From the NCBI RefSeq assembly GCF_040219635.1, contig NZ_JAVJSC010000004.1:1-64000 (forward strand): a DNA stretch of 64,000 bases. The letters run 5' to 3'. A model generated the notes under the pieces. That model saw only the letters and a program-made list of their open reading frames with translations. It was not told the origin of the DNA and made no database searches. The DNA comes from Pyruvatibacter sp. GTDB taxonomy: Bacteria; Pseudomonadota; Alphaproteobacteria; CGMCC-115125. Shown here one piece after another: positions 16,699 through 26,100 of this stretch (the stretch's first letter is position 1; the number at the start of each line of letters is the position of its first letter). The position numbers and the translations under genes were made by a program.

Positions 16699-17238
16699 TC
16701 AGGCCTGCGCCGCCAGAAGTTCGGGTACGCGTTTGGCGAATACCCGCTCCAGCGCCATGATGCGCTCGTTTTCCGGCAGCCCCATGGCCTGGCCGATGCG
16801 CAGCAGCAGGTCAGCTTCAAGGTCGTGCAGTTCGCCATCGGCATAGGCAATGTCCCACAGGTGTTCCATCACCTTGGCACGCTCCTCAAGACCCGCCTTT
16901 TCTTTGATCGTTTTTGTGAACAGCCAGTTTGTGTAGGCTTCTTCATGGCGCGTCTCGGCGGTGTCGAGAAGGCTGCTTGCCTGCTCAAGCGACATGCCAA
17001 ACTCGCGCTGCATGATGGCGCAGATACGATCTGTTTCCTGGTCGGAATAGTCCGTATCCAGACGCGCCACTTCCACCATCAAGACGGCCGCGGCCACTTT
17101 GGTGCGGTCAACACCATCCATTTCGCCGTCAACAAGCTGCCCGGCTTTTCTGGCATCTGCTACTTTCGCAAAAAAGCCGGCAACCGGCTTAGCGTCCTCG
17201 TCACCCTTATTTCTGCGCGCAAAAAGTGATTTGATCAT
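16699..17238 (-). CDS. TerB-family protein
   Basis: 179 residues from the ATG at 17238, which follows GGGGAGG. The TerB-like helical domain spans about residues 40-170, with metal-binding acidic pairs in LMVEVARLDTDYSDQE and LWDIAYADGELHDLEADLL. It is a soluble cytoplasmic protein. No other ter genes are nearby, so tellurite resistance should not be assumed; stand-alone TerB proteins are common in alphaproteobacteria. It is divergent from the MMPL transporter gene and 90 bp upstream of the enoyl-reductase-like gene. Confidence 0.8.
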   Translation of the reverse strand: MIKSLFARRNKGDEDAKPVAGFFAKVADARKAGQLVDGEMDGVDRTKVAAAVLMVEVARLDTDYSDQETDRICAIMQREFGMSLEQASSLLDTAETRHEEAYTNWLFTKTIKEKAGLEERAKVMEHLWDIAYADGELHDLEADLLLRIGQAMGLPENERIMALERVFAKRVPELLAAQA

Positions 17239-17461
17239 CGGGTGCCTCCCCAGCACATCTTGTTGGTTGGCAGGATAGTGGTCCGCGCCGCTGCGTAAAG
17301 CGTTGATTTTTTACGCCCCTGTGGAGCGTTGCGCGCGTGCGGCAACACTGCCATGCTTTTTAACTGAAGAGCGGGTGGATTCTCTTGTCGCCTGCGCGAC
17401 AATTCGATGGCAAGACGCTGCTCAACAAGGCGTCGGCGATCACCCTCGGGGGGAGGGGCAC

Positions 17462-19813
17462 ATGATTCAGGTCTTTGAAGACACCATTTTTCGGTGGCGC
17501 GGCACGGTTCTCATTGCCATGGCCATTGCGACAGTCATCACCGGCTATTTTGCAACCGGCCTCAAAATGGAAGCCGGTTTTCTCAAGCAGGTTCCCCTCG
17601 AACATCCCTATATCCAGACCTATTTCGAGTATCAAAAAGACCTGCCCGGCGCGAACCTGGTTATCATCGGTCTGCGCAGCAAAACCGGCGACATGTGGAA
17701 TGTCGAATATTTCAAACGCCTGTATGCCATCACCGAAGAAGCACGCTATCTGCCCGGCGTTGACCGGGCGCGGCTGATATCGCTGTGGACCCCGAACACG
17801 CAGATACTGGAAATCCGCGAGGAAGGATTTGACCTTCTCGACGTAATCCCCGGCGACGTCACAGCCGACAGCATTACGCAAGCAGACGTGGACCGGATAC
17901 GCGAACGTATTCTGACCAGTGACCTTTATGGAGATCTGGTAGCGCTGGACGAAACGGCGTCAATCATTTTGCTGCAATTGCAGGAGGCCGGCGCTGGTGA
18001 TGGAGACATTTCGAGCACGGCCAATCTGGCGCTCGAAGTTGCCGACATCATGGAACAGAAAATCCGTGCGCCATTCTCAGATGACCAGACGGACGTGATG
18101 ATCATCGGGTTTCCGAAGTTCATCGGTGACATCGCTGCAGGCGCCGTCATCGCGGTTGCCTTTTTCGGCCTCGCATTTTTGCTCACCGGCATCGCTGTCT
18201 TTATGTATGTCCGGTCGTTTACACTGTCTGCCTTGGCTATCGGGTCATCGCTGGTGTCGGTGGTCTGGCAGTTTGGTGTGCTGGCCATGATCGGCTACGC
18301 GCTTGATCCGCTTGCCATTCTGGTGCCGTTCCTGGTCTATGCCATTGGCGTCAGTCACGGGATGCAGCAGGTCAACCTGATTGCGACGCAGATATCCAAG
18401 GGTCAGGACGGCATGTCGGCGGCGCGGGCTACGTTCCGGCGGCTGCTTGTGCCCGGCTCCATGGCGCTGGTGACAGACCTTGTCGGCTTTGTGACGCTCT
18501 ACCTCATTCCTGTTGGCGTGGTGCGCGACATCGCCATTATCGCCACCATTGGCGTCGCGTTGAAGATCATCACCAACCTAGTGATGCTGCCGTTGATTGC
18601 GTCTTACATTCCACGGGATGAGAAGCAGGTTCGGCTGTTCATTCGCGCGCGCGGGCAACGCGAGCGTGTGATGAGCATCATTGCAAAAGTGGCGCGCCCC
18701 CGTCCGGCGGTGATTGTTGTGGGGCTGGTGTTTGTATCGCTGGCAGCAGCGTATCTGGTCAGCCGCGAACGGCATGTGGGCGATCTCACGCCTGGTGCCT
18801 CTGAGCTGCGGGCTGATTCAAAATACAACCTGGATACGGCCTATATTGCGACTGCGCTCAGCGTTCCGACCGATGTGCTGATCATCATTCTGGAAACCCC
18901 GCAAGACGGATGTATTGACCCGGATATCATGAACTATGTGGACCGCTTTTCGCTCTACATGAAGAGTGTGCCAAGTGTTGTATCGGTGGATTCGCTGCCA
19001 TTTGCGGCGCGCTATTTCCAGTCCATCGGCGCTGAAGGCAATCTCAAGTGGCGCGAACTGCCGCCTACGCCGTCGCAGCTCATTGGCGCCACATCGGCAG
19101 TCCCCAAAACGACCGGATTGTTGAACGACGCCTGCACCATTCTGCCGGTGATTGCCTATATGGAAGACCACAAGGCAACGTCGATCAAAAAGGTTGTGGC
19201 GGCTATCGAGGCCTATGAAGAAATCAATCCAAATCCGGACGTCAATATCCGTTTGGGCATGGGGGGTGTCGGCATTATTGCCGCGACCAACGAGGTGATT
19301 GAGGAAAGCGAAGCGCCGCTTATCCTCTATGTTTTTGCCACCATTATCATACTTGTGTTTCTTGCCTACGCGGACTGGCGCGCGGTCATCTGCTGCTGTA
19401 TGCCGCTGCTGCTGGCCATGTTCCTTGGCTATGTATTCATGGTGATGCTGGGGATCGGGCTCAAGGTGACCACGCTGCCGGTTTTGGTACTGGGCACGGG
19501 CATCGGGGTGGACTACGCGTTCTATCTCTACAGCCAGATCAAATATTACCAGAAGGAAGGTCTTGGCATTGCAGAGGCCTACGAGGGCGCGCTGCACTCA
19601 ACCGGTATGGCGGTGGTCTATACCGCCATCATGCTGGCTGTGGGTGTAGCCACCTGGATTTTGTCGCCGCTCAAGTTTCAGGCCGACATGGGTGCGCTGC
19701 TTGCCTTCATGTTCCTGATGAACATGGTCGCGGCCATCATCGGATTGCCTGCCTTTGCGGCTGTGCTCGAGAGAATTGCGCCGCCCAAACACTTACGGGC
19801 GCAGCAAGCCTGA
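17462..19813 (+). CDS. MMPL/RND-superfamily transporter
   Basis: 783 residues from the ATG at 17462 after GGGGGAGGGG; the upstream in-frame reading lacks such a site. One N-terminal helix, a periplasmic domain (about 35-215), five helices (about 220-420), a second helix/periplasmic unit and five more helices from about 625. This two-fold RND layout is that of MMPL proteins that move lipids or hydrophobic molecules. TGIGVDYAFYLYSQIKY in the second half carries the TM10 Asp-Tyr pair. No membrane-fusion partner is adjacent, which fits lipid-type rather than drug-type RND. Confidence 0.85.
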   Translation: MIQVFEDTIFRWRGTVLIAMAIATVITGYFATGLKMEAGFLKQVPLEHPYIQTYFEYQKDLPGANLVIIGLRSKTGDMWNVEYFKRLYAITEEARYLPGVDRARLISLWTPNTQILEIREEGFDLLDVIPGDVTADSITQADVDRIRERILTSDLYGDLVALDETASIILLQLQEAGAGDGDISSTANLALEVADIMEQKIRAPFSDDQTDVMIIGFPKFIGDIAAGAVIAVAFFGLAFLLTGIAVFMYVRSFTLSALAIGSSLVSVVWQFGVLAMIGYALDPLAILVPFLVYAIGVSHGMQQVNLIATQISKGQDGMSAARATFRRLLVPGSMALVTDLVGFVTLYLIPVGVVRDIAIIATIGVALKIITNLVMLPLIASYIPRDEKQVRLFIRARGQRERVMSIIAKVARPRPAVIVVGLVFVSLAAAYLVSRERHVGDLTPGASELRADSKYNLDTAYIATALSVPTDVLIIILETPQDGCIDPDIMNYVDRFSLYMKSVPSVVSVDSLPFAARYFQSIGAEGNLKWRELPPTPSQLIGATSAVPKTTGLLNDACTILPVIAYMEDHKATSIKKVVAAIEAYEEINPNPDVNIRLGMGGVGIIAATNEVIEESEAPLILYVFATIIILVFLAYADWRAVICCCMPLLLAMFLGYVFMVMLGIGLKVTTLPVLVLGTGIGVDYAFYLYSQIKYYQKEGLGIAEAYEGALHSTGMAVVYTAIMLAVGVATWILSPLKFQADMGALLAFMFLMNMVAAIIGLPAFAAVLERIAPPKHLRAQQA

Positions 19814-19913
19814 GCACACCCATGTGGTGTATCTTACACACGCATTAGTTGTAATTTAACCGGTTTGACCTACCCTGCCCCGCTGACACAGTGCCAGAAC
19901 GGGCGGAGCGGGT

Positions 19914-21164
19914 GTGAGCGATATCATCACCAAGAGCAAGAAAGAACTCGACGCCATGGCGCCGAAGGAGTTTCAGCTTGCACTCGATGATATGTCGGCA
20001 TCCGCCATCGAGCGGTTCAGCAAGATGCGAAAACTGCCGGACTCGCTGGCCAAAGTTCTGGATACACACATTGCAAAGGGTAAGTGGGCGGCAAAGGGTA
20101 AGTGGGCGGCAAAAGGTAAGGGGGGGGCGAAGAGCCATTCAGCAAAGCCAGGACGCGCTTCAAGATCAGCTCCCACACCCTCCAAAACGCGACTCACTCC
20201 GGATGACGGGTATATTCCGTTTCCGGAGCGGTTTCGGGCATGGTGGGACGGGACACCCATTGCCACGGTGAAAAAATCGCCGCCAACGGGCAGCAGGGCT
20301 GCAAAGACTGGAACCGGCCACCAGGACAAGAACAAACGGGACGAGAATATGCCCGGCGCTGCCGGCATTTTGCATAGCGGCACGATCGACCCTGATCCGG
20401 ACTGGACCGCCCGTGTCAGGACGCGTGTGTGGGGGGAGGGGTTTGGCTTGCCCGGCGGGCCAGATGTCATTTGCGCGATGGCCAGGTTGTGCGACACGCA
20501 GATTGGCGACAAGGCGGCGATTTTTTCCGCAGGGGCCAGCGGCCCGGCGGTCGCGCTGGCGTCAGAAACGCTCGCATCTGTCACATGTTTTGAACCTGAA
20601 GGCAGCACATGGCTGCAGGCTGGCGTACCGCAACGCGACGCAATCACACTTAACATTTTTGACGAACATACGCCGGACTTCGGCAGCAAGGTTTTTCGAC
20701 GCTTTTTTGCACGCGAAAACATGTGCTTTGCCCCATCGCGCCAGAAGGTGCTCAAGGCTGCAAGCCATGCCCTGCAAGGTGGCGGGCAGTTTGTGTTCAA
20801 CGATTTTGTGCTTCTGGAACATGGGCACGAAATGGATGCCGTAAAGTCATGGCGTGCCACAGAGCCTATGCCGCCGCTCGTGTGGACTATCGATGACTAC
20901 AAGCGCCACCTGAGTGATGCACGCCTTGAACTCAAGGGCACTGCCAACCTGACCAAATCTTATGTGGCGCAGGTCGAAGCCGACTGGCGCAGATTGATGG
21001 AAAGTCTTGCCACCGATCCTCTGCCGCCCGAAGGCGTGGATGCCCTGATGAGTGAAGGCACCATCTGGCAGGCCAGGATTGCCGCCCTCAAAACCGGCCA
21101 ACTAAGCATTGTGCGGTTTCATACTGCGCTGCGGACAATCAGAAGCCTGAGTGGTCCGGCATAG
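19914..21164 (+). CDS. Methyltransferase-like protein with repeat-bearing N-terminus
   Basis: 416 residues from a GTG start. The first ~50 residues are helical, then a Lys/Gly/Ala region with three tandem copies of AKGKWA/G (residues about 54-71), then a low-complexity linker to about 140. The C-terminal ~270 residues resemble a class I SAM methyltransferase: GPDVICAMARLC, AAIFSAGASGPAVALA (glycine loop), VTCFEPEG (acidic end of strand 2) and QFVFNDFVLLEH. I cannot name a substrate. The SAM motif is degenerate, so catalytic activity is uncertain. Confidence 0.6.
   Translation: MSDIITKSKKELDAMAPKEFQLALDDMSASAIERFSKMRKLPDSLAKVLDTHIAKGKWAAKGKWAAKGKGGAKSHSAKPGRASRSAPTPSKTRLTPDDGYIPFPERFRAWWDGTPIATVKKSPPTGSRAAKTGTGHQDKNKRDENMPGAAGILHSGTIDPDPDWTARVRTRVWGEGFGLPGGPDVICAMARLCDTQIGDKAAIFSAGASGPAVALASETLASVTCFEPEGSTWLQAGVPQRDAITLNIFDEHTPDFGSKVFRRFFARENMCFAPSRQKVLKAASHALQGGGQFVFNDFVLLEHGHEMDAVKSWRATEPMPPLVWTIDDYKRHLSDARLELKGTANLTKSYVAQVEADWRRLMESLATDPLPPEGVDALMSEGTIWQARIAALKTGQLSIVRFHTALRTIRSLSGPA
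20073..20127 (+). repeat. Three 18-bp tandem repeats ending in a G8 tract
   Basis: Two exact copies of an 18-bp unit (20073-20090, 20091-20108) and a diverged third (20109-20126) encode AKGKWA-type repeats in frame inside the methyltransferase-like gene. The third unit ends in eight consecutive G (20120-20127). Copy-number change would keep frame; a slip in the G tract would break it. Confidence 0.9.
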
Positions 21165-21261
21165 CGTTTTCGCTGCCCAACCTACTTAAAAAAGCCGTCC
21201 AGAAACTGCCTGGCTATGCAATCCAGATGGGGGTGGTGTGCGTACCACCCCTTGCAGATCA

Positions 21262-21282
21262 GTATATATCAGACCTATATAC
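21262..21282. promoter_or_regulatory. Inverted repeat GTATATA-N7-TATATAC, candidate PadR operator
   Basis: Perfect 7-bp arms separated by TCAGACC, 72 bp upstream of the padR-type start in a 190-bp gap. AT-rich dyads of this type next to PadR-family genes usually bind the regulator. It would autoregulate padR and the downstream efflux genes; that is inference. Confidence 0.5.
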
Positions 21283-21354
21283 CGCTTCTGCACGCCGTCA
21301 TGCACAAAAACAAGCGTGACGCTGCGTAAAACATGGTTTGAGAGTGGGTCCGCA

Positions 21355-21951
21355 ATGGATGTTCGCACGATGTGCCTTGGATTGCTCGCCTTTGGCGATG
21401 CGTCGGGCTACGAAATCAAGAAAGAGTTTGAGCAGGGTCCATCGCGCCATTTCATGGATGCGAGCTTTGGTTCGATCTATCCAGCGCTTACCCGAATGAC
21501 CGATGACGGTCTGCTTGCCTGCCGCACAGAGCCGCAGGAAAAACGTCCGGACAAGAAGGTCTATTCGCTGACAGCAAACGGCTGGGCCGCGCTTGACCTG
21601 GCCATCAATCAGGCGATTGCGCCAGACAAGATAAAGTCAGACTTCTCGTTCGTGATGATGTTCGCAGACCGTTTGCCCCGCTCGCGGGTTGCGGCGCTGA
21701 TTGACGCACAGATTGACCACTCCCGGCAGGGCCTGCGCGAGTTGGAAGCGACGCAAACACCTAATGACAGCGCAGGGGCGGCTTTCGTGTGTCGATACGG
21801 CATTGCCATGTGCAAGGCGCATATTGATTTTCTGGAACGCAACCGACACCTGATTGAAGCCTCCGCCGGAGAGGATGCAGCGGCGGCGTTACCCGCAGCC
21901 AGGCAGAATGATGCCGTTGCCGCAGCGCCACATAAGGAAACAGCCTCATGA
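21355..21951 (+). CDS. PadR-family transcriptional regulator
   Basis: 198 residues from the ATG at 21355. A winged-helix domain occupies the first ~90 residues: LGLLAFGDASGYEIKKEFE, SFGSIYPALTRM and KKVYSLTANG are the classic PadR blocks. The helical C-terminal part should form the dimer. It is the first gene of a + strand operon with an RND pump, the usual context for PadR control of efflux by a phenolic or drug ligand. Its stop overlaps a 36-codon ORF start. Confidence 0.9.
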   Translation: MDVRTMCLGLLAFGDASGYEIKKEFEQGPSRHFMDASFGSIYPALTRMTDDGLLACRTEPQEKRPDKKVYSLTANGWAALDLAINQAIAPDKIKSDFSFVMMFADRLPRSRVAALIDAQIDHSRQGLRELEATQTPNDSAGAAFVCRYGIAMCKAHIDFLERNRHLIEASAGEDAAAALPAARQNDAVAAAPHKETAS

Positions 21952-22058
21952 GTGCGACAGATATGAGGCTTCCAGCCGCTGCATTTAGAGCCTACCTCAA
22001 CACCTTATTTTCAAGCCGCGCCACGACGGGCAGATATTCCAGGACTAACACCATATGA
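21948..22058 (+). CDS. Putative 36-residue ORF bridging padR and the RND genes
   Basis: An ATG at 21948 overlaps the padR stop as ATGA, and the frame ends in a TGA (22056-22058) that overlaps the next gene's ATG, again as ATGA. The 36-residue product begins MSATDMRLPAAAF and ends TNTI, with many Arg/Thr and no clear membrane segment. It may be a real small protein, or merely keep ribosomes moving from padR to the membrane-fusion gene by coupling. No homologue is known to me. Confidence 0.3.
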   Translation: MSATDMRLPAAAFRAYLNTLFSSRATTGRYSRTNTI

Positions 22059-23164
22059 CCATCAAACGTAGCTATGTCTGGGCAGCCGTGATTGCCCTTG
22101 GTCTGGGGTTCTGGATTCTGTCGGGTCAGCTCAACTCCAATTCAGATGCCGAAGAGCGCGCTGAAATGGCGGCGCTTGAACAAGGGTCGGCTGAAACCGC
22201 CCTGAGCGAGGCTGCACAATCCGTGCGTGCACGCGTATTTGAGGCGCGGCCCGTGAAGCGCGACATTGTCGTGCGGGGCCGGACCGAGCCGGTGCGGGCG
22301 GTTGATGTGCGCGCGGAGACGTCCGGCACAGTGACCGATCTGCCCGTTGAGAAGGGTGAATACGTGTCACAGGGCGATCTGCTGTGCGGGCTTTCAGTCA
22401 ATGCCCGCGGGGCCATGCTGGCGGAAGCGCAGGCCCTGCGTCAGCAGCGCTGGCTGCAATATGACGCGTCACGCAAACTCGCAGCCAAAGGGCACCGCTC
22501 CGAGACACAGGCTGCCGCTGACAAGGCGGGATATGACGCCGCCGTGGCGCAGGTGAAGCAGATGGAAGTCGAGTTGAGCCACACGCAGATTTCCGCGCCC
22601 TTCGATGGGATCGTCGATAATCGCTTTGTGGAAATTGGAGACTTCCTCTCAGTTGGCCAGTCGTGCGCCACAGTGGTGGATCTGGATCCCATTTTGATTG
22701 TTGGGCAGGTGTCGGAGCGTGATGTCTCAAAACTGTCCATGGGTAGTGTCGGCAAGGCACGGTTAATTACCGGCGAGACCATTGAGGGTGTTGTGCGGTT
22801 CATCGCCAAAACTGCAGACTCTGACACCCGCACGTTTCGGGTTGAGCTTGCTGTACCCAACAAGGATGCGGGCCTGCGCGCGGGCATTACCGCTGAAATC
22901 ATCGTGGCGGCGGAAGCTGTGACGGCGCATCTCATGTCACCCGCGTTCCTCGTGCTGAACGATGACGGCAGCATCGGCGTACGAATGGTGAACGACGACA
23001 ACACCGCGATGTTCGTTCCCGTTACCATCCTGGACGACGGCAATGACGGCGTGTGGGTTGGCGGGCTGCCGCAAAAGGCGACCGTCATCACGGTTGGTCA
23101 GGAGTTTGTGCGCGACGGCCAGAAGGTGGACGTGACGTTTGAAAATGAAAGTGCCGCCTCATGA
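22055..23164 (+). CDS. RND efflux membrane-fusion protein (HlyD/AcrA family)
   Basis: 369 residues with an N-terminal membrane anchor (about 8-25). The lipoyl half-motifs DVRAETSGTVTDLPVEKGEYVSQGD and QISAPFDGIVDNRFVEIGD flank a helical hairpin (about 125-170), followed by beta-barrel and membrane-proximal domains. It links the inner-membrane pump to an outer-membrane channel in the periplasm. No outer-membrane factor gene is adjacent, so a distant TolC-like protein is presumed. Its stop overlaps the pump start as ATGA. Confidence 0.9.
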   Translation: MTIKRSYVWAAVIALGLGFWILSGQLNSNSDAEERAEMAALEQGSAETALSEAAQSVRARVFEARPVKRDIVVRGRTEPVRAVDVRAETSGTVTDLPVEKGEYVSQGDLLCGLSVNARGAMLAEAQALRQQRWLQYDASRKLAAKGHRSETQAAADKAGYDAAVAQVKQMEVELSHTQISAPFDGIVDNRFVEIGDFLSVGQSCATVVDLDPILIVGQVSERDVSKLSMGSVGKARLITGETIEGVVRFIAKTADSDTRTFRVELAVPNKDAGLRAGITAEIIVAAEAVTAHLMSPAFLVLNDDGSIGVRMVNDDNTAMFVPVTILDDGNDGVWVGGLPQKATVITVGQEFVRDGQKVDVTFENESAAS

Positions 23165-26100
23165 ACCCGCTTGTCGCAGCCTCCGTCAGCCGCACCCGCA
23201 CCGTGCTCACAACCATGGTGCTGCTGATCCTTGCCGGCATCACGTCCTATGTGGCCATTCCCAAGGAAGCTGACCCGGATATCCCCATTCCGTTTTTCTT
23301 CGTGACCCTGCCCTACCCAGGCATTTCCCCCGAAGACGGTGAACGGCTGCTGGTCAAGCCGATGGAGACCGAGCTGCGCACCCTTGAGGGTCTCAAGGAA
23401 ATAACGGCCTTTGCCACCCAGGGCATGGCCGGGATCATTCTTGAGTTCGATGTTGATTTCGACAAGGACGACGCTCTGCAGGATGTGCGGGAGCGCGTTG
23501 ATCTGGCACGTGCTGAAATACCGGCCGAAGCTGAAGAGCCGGTTGTGACAGAGTTCAACACCAGCCTGTTTCCGGTGCTCGCGGTAGCAATTTCCGGCGA
23601 GGTGCCTGAACGCACCCTGCTCACTCATGCGCGCCGGCTGCAGGACGCCATCGAAAGTGTGCCAACGGTGCTTGAGGCAAAACTGGTGGGCGATCGCGAG
23701 GAGCTTCTTGAGGTCATTATCGACCCGGTGAAACTTGAATCCTACGACGTGTCGCAGCGTGAACTCATCAATGCTGTTTCGCTCAACAACCAGCTTGTGG
23801 CCGCCGGTGCGCTGGACACCGGCCAGGGCCGCTTCAACGTCAAAGTGCCCGGCCTGTTTGAAAGTCGCGAGGATGTGATGAGCCTTGCCGTCAAATCATC
23901 CGGTGAGGGTGTTGTGACGCTGGACGACATTGCCGAGATTAGGCGTACGTTCAAGGACGCTGACAACTTTGCGCGCTTCAACGGTGGCTCTGCCATTGTG
24001 ATTGAAGTCACGAAGCGCCTCGGCACCAACATTATTCACACCAACAATGCCGTGCGGGCGGTCGTTGCTGCTGAGACGGCAGGCTGGCCGGACGACATCA
24101 ACATTACGTTCACGCAGGACCAGTCCTCGTGGATTTTCCGTTCAATCAACTCGCTTGAAGCCTCGATCATTACCGCAATCAGTCTGGTGATGATTGTGGT
24201 GGTGGCAGCACTTGGTATGCGCTCGGCAATTTTGGTCGGCATTGCCATTCCCACCTCTTTCCTCATTGGCTTCTTCCTGCTGGCTCTGTCCGGGCTCACG
24301 CTCAACATGATGGTGATGTTCGGGCTGCTGCTGGCGGTCGGCATGTTGGTGGATGGGGCTATTGTGATTGTGGAATACGCCGACCGGAAAATGTCGGAAG
24401 GGGTGGACCGTGCCGAGGCTTACATGGCCGCGTCGTCGCGCATGTTCTGGCCGATCATTTCGTCCACCGCCACAACGCTGGCAGCGTTCCTGCCGATGTT
24501 GCTGTGGCCGGGTGTATCCGGCCAGTTCATGTCCTATCTGCCGATGACGCTGATATTTGTGCTCATTGCTTCACTGGTGACGGCGCTCATCTTCCTGCCG
24601 GTTCTTGGGTCGATTTTCGGCAAGGCGGAAGCGGTCAATCAGGCCACCTTGCGCATGTTGTCAGGCGCTGAATCCGGCGACGTGCGGGCGCTCGAAGGCA
24701 TGACCGGCATCTATGTGCGGATGCTTGACAAGCTGATCCGGAGGCCTGTCACGGTCATGCTGGCAGCACTCGGGGTGCTTGTGAGCATCTTCTTCCTGTA
24801 TGGGGCGTTCAACAACGGCGTTGAGTTCTTTGTTGAGACCGAGCCCGAACAGGCCGCCATTCTGGTGAGTGCACGCGGCAACCTGTCAGCCACCGAAATG
24901 CGCGATCTCGTTGTCGAGGTGGAGCGCATCGTATTGGCCGTTGAAGGGGTCGAGTCGGCGTTTTCACAAACAGGCCCGGGCCAGGGCGGCCCCGGACAGG
25001 GCGGCGATGCACCGGCGGACATGATCGGGCGCATTTCCATTGAACTGGCGCCGTATGAGCAGCGCCGTCCGGGCGCCATTATTCTTGAAGAAATCCGGCA
25101 GAAGACAAAAAACATTCCCGGTCTTCATGTTGAAGTGCGCAAACGCGAGGACGGACCCCCAACGGGCAAGGATGTGCAGATACAGCTTTCGTCCAATGAT
25201 GCGGCCCTTCTGAGGGCAGAAACCCAGCGGGTGCGTGATCATCTGGAAAACAATGTGGATGACCTCATCGACATTGAAGACAGCTTGCCGCTGCCTGGCA
25301 TTGAGTGGGTATTGAAAATCGACCGCGAACAGGCCGGACGCTTCGGGGCTGATGTGTCTGCGGTTGGCGCCATGGTGCAGATGGTCACAAACGGCATACT
25401 TGTAGGCACATACCGGCCCAATGATGCCGACGATGAAGTGGACATCCGTGCGCGCTTCCCCGTTGCGGACCGTTCCATAGACCAGCTCGACCAGTTGCGG
25501 CTGCGCACGCCCAACGGACTGGTGCCGTTGTCGAATTTCGTGACCCGTGAGCCTGCCAAGCAGGTGAACGAGATCACCCGGATCGACGGCATTCAGGTGA
25601 TGGACGTGAAGGCCAACACTGTTGAAGGCGTGCTGGCCGACACGAAAGTCACCGAACTCAAGTCATGGATAGAAAATGACGCCAACATTGACCCGCGGGT
25701 CAATGTGCGGTTCCGCGGCGCCGACGAAAACCAGGCCGAGTCAGCGGCGTTTCTGGGCAATGCCATGATCGCGGCATTGTTCTTGATGTTCATCATCCTG
25801 CTGACGCAGTTCAACTCGTTCTACCATTCGGTGCTGACACTTTCGGCGGTCATCATGTCCACCATGGGCGTGTTGCTGGGCATGGTCATTACCGGCCAGA
25901 CATTTTCGGTCATCATGACCGGCACCGGCATCGTGGCGCTGGCGGGTATTGTGGTGAACAACAACATTGTTCTGATTGATACCTTCCAGAGCCTGCTGGC
26001 ACGTGGCATGGACCCGATTGAAGCCGTGTTGCGCACGGCAGGCCAGCGTCTGCGCCCGGTGCTGCTTACCACCATCACCACCATTTGCGGCCTCTTGCCT

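Noticed and set aside
16699..17238. Tellurite-resistance operon
   Set aside because: Only a lone TerB protein is present; no terC, terD or terA-like genes are near.
20073..20127. Possible CRISPR array
   Set aside because: Units are directly adjacent with no spacers and are translated in frame.
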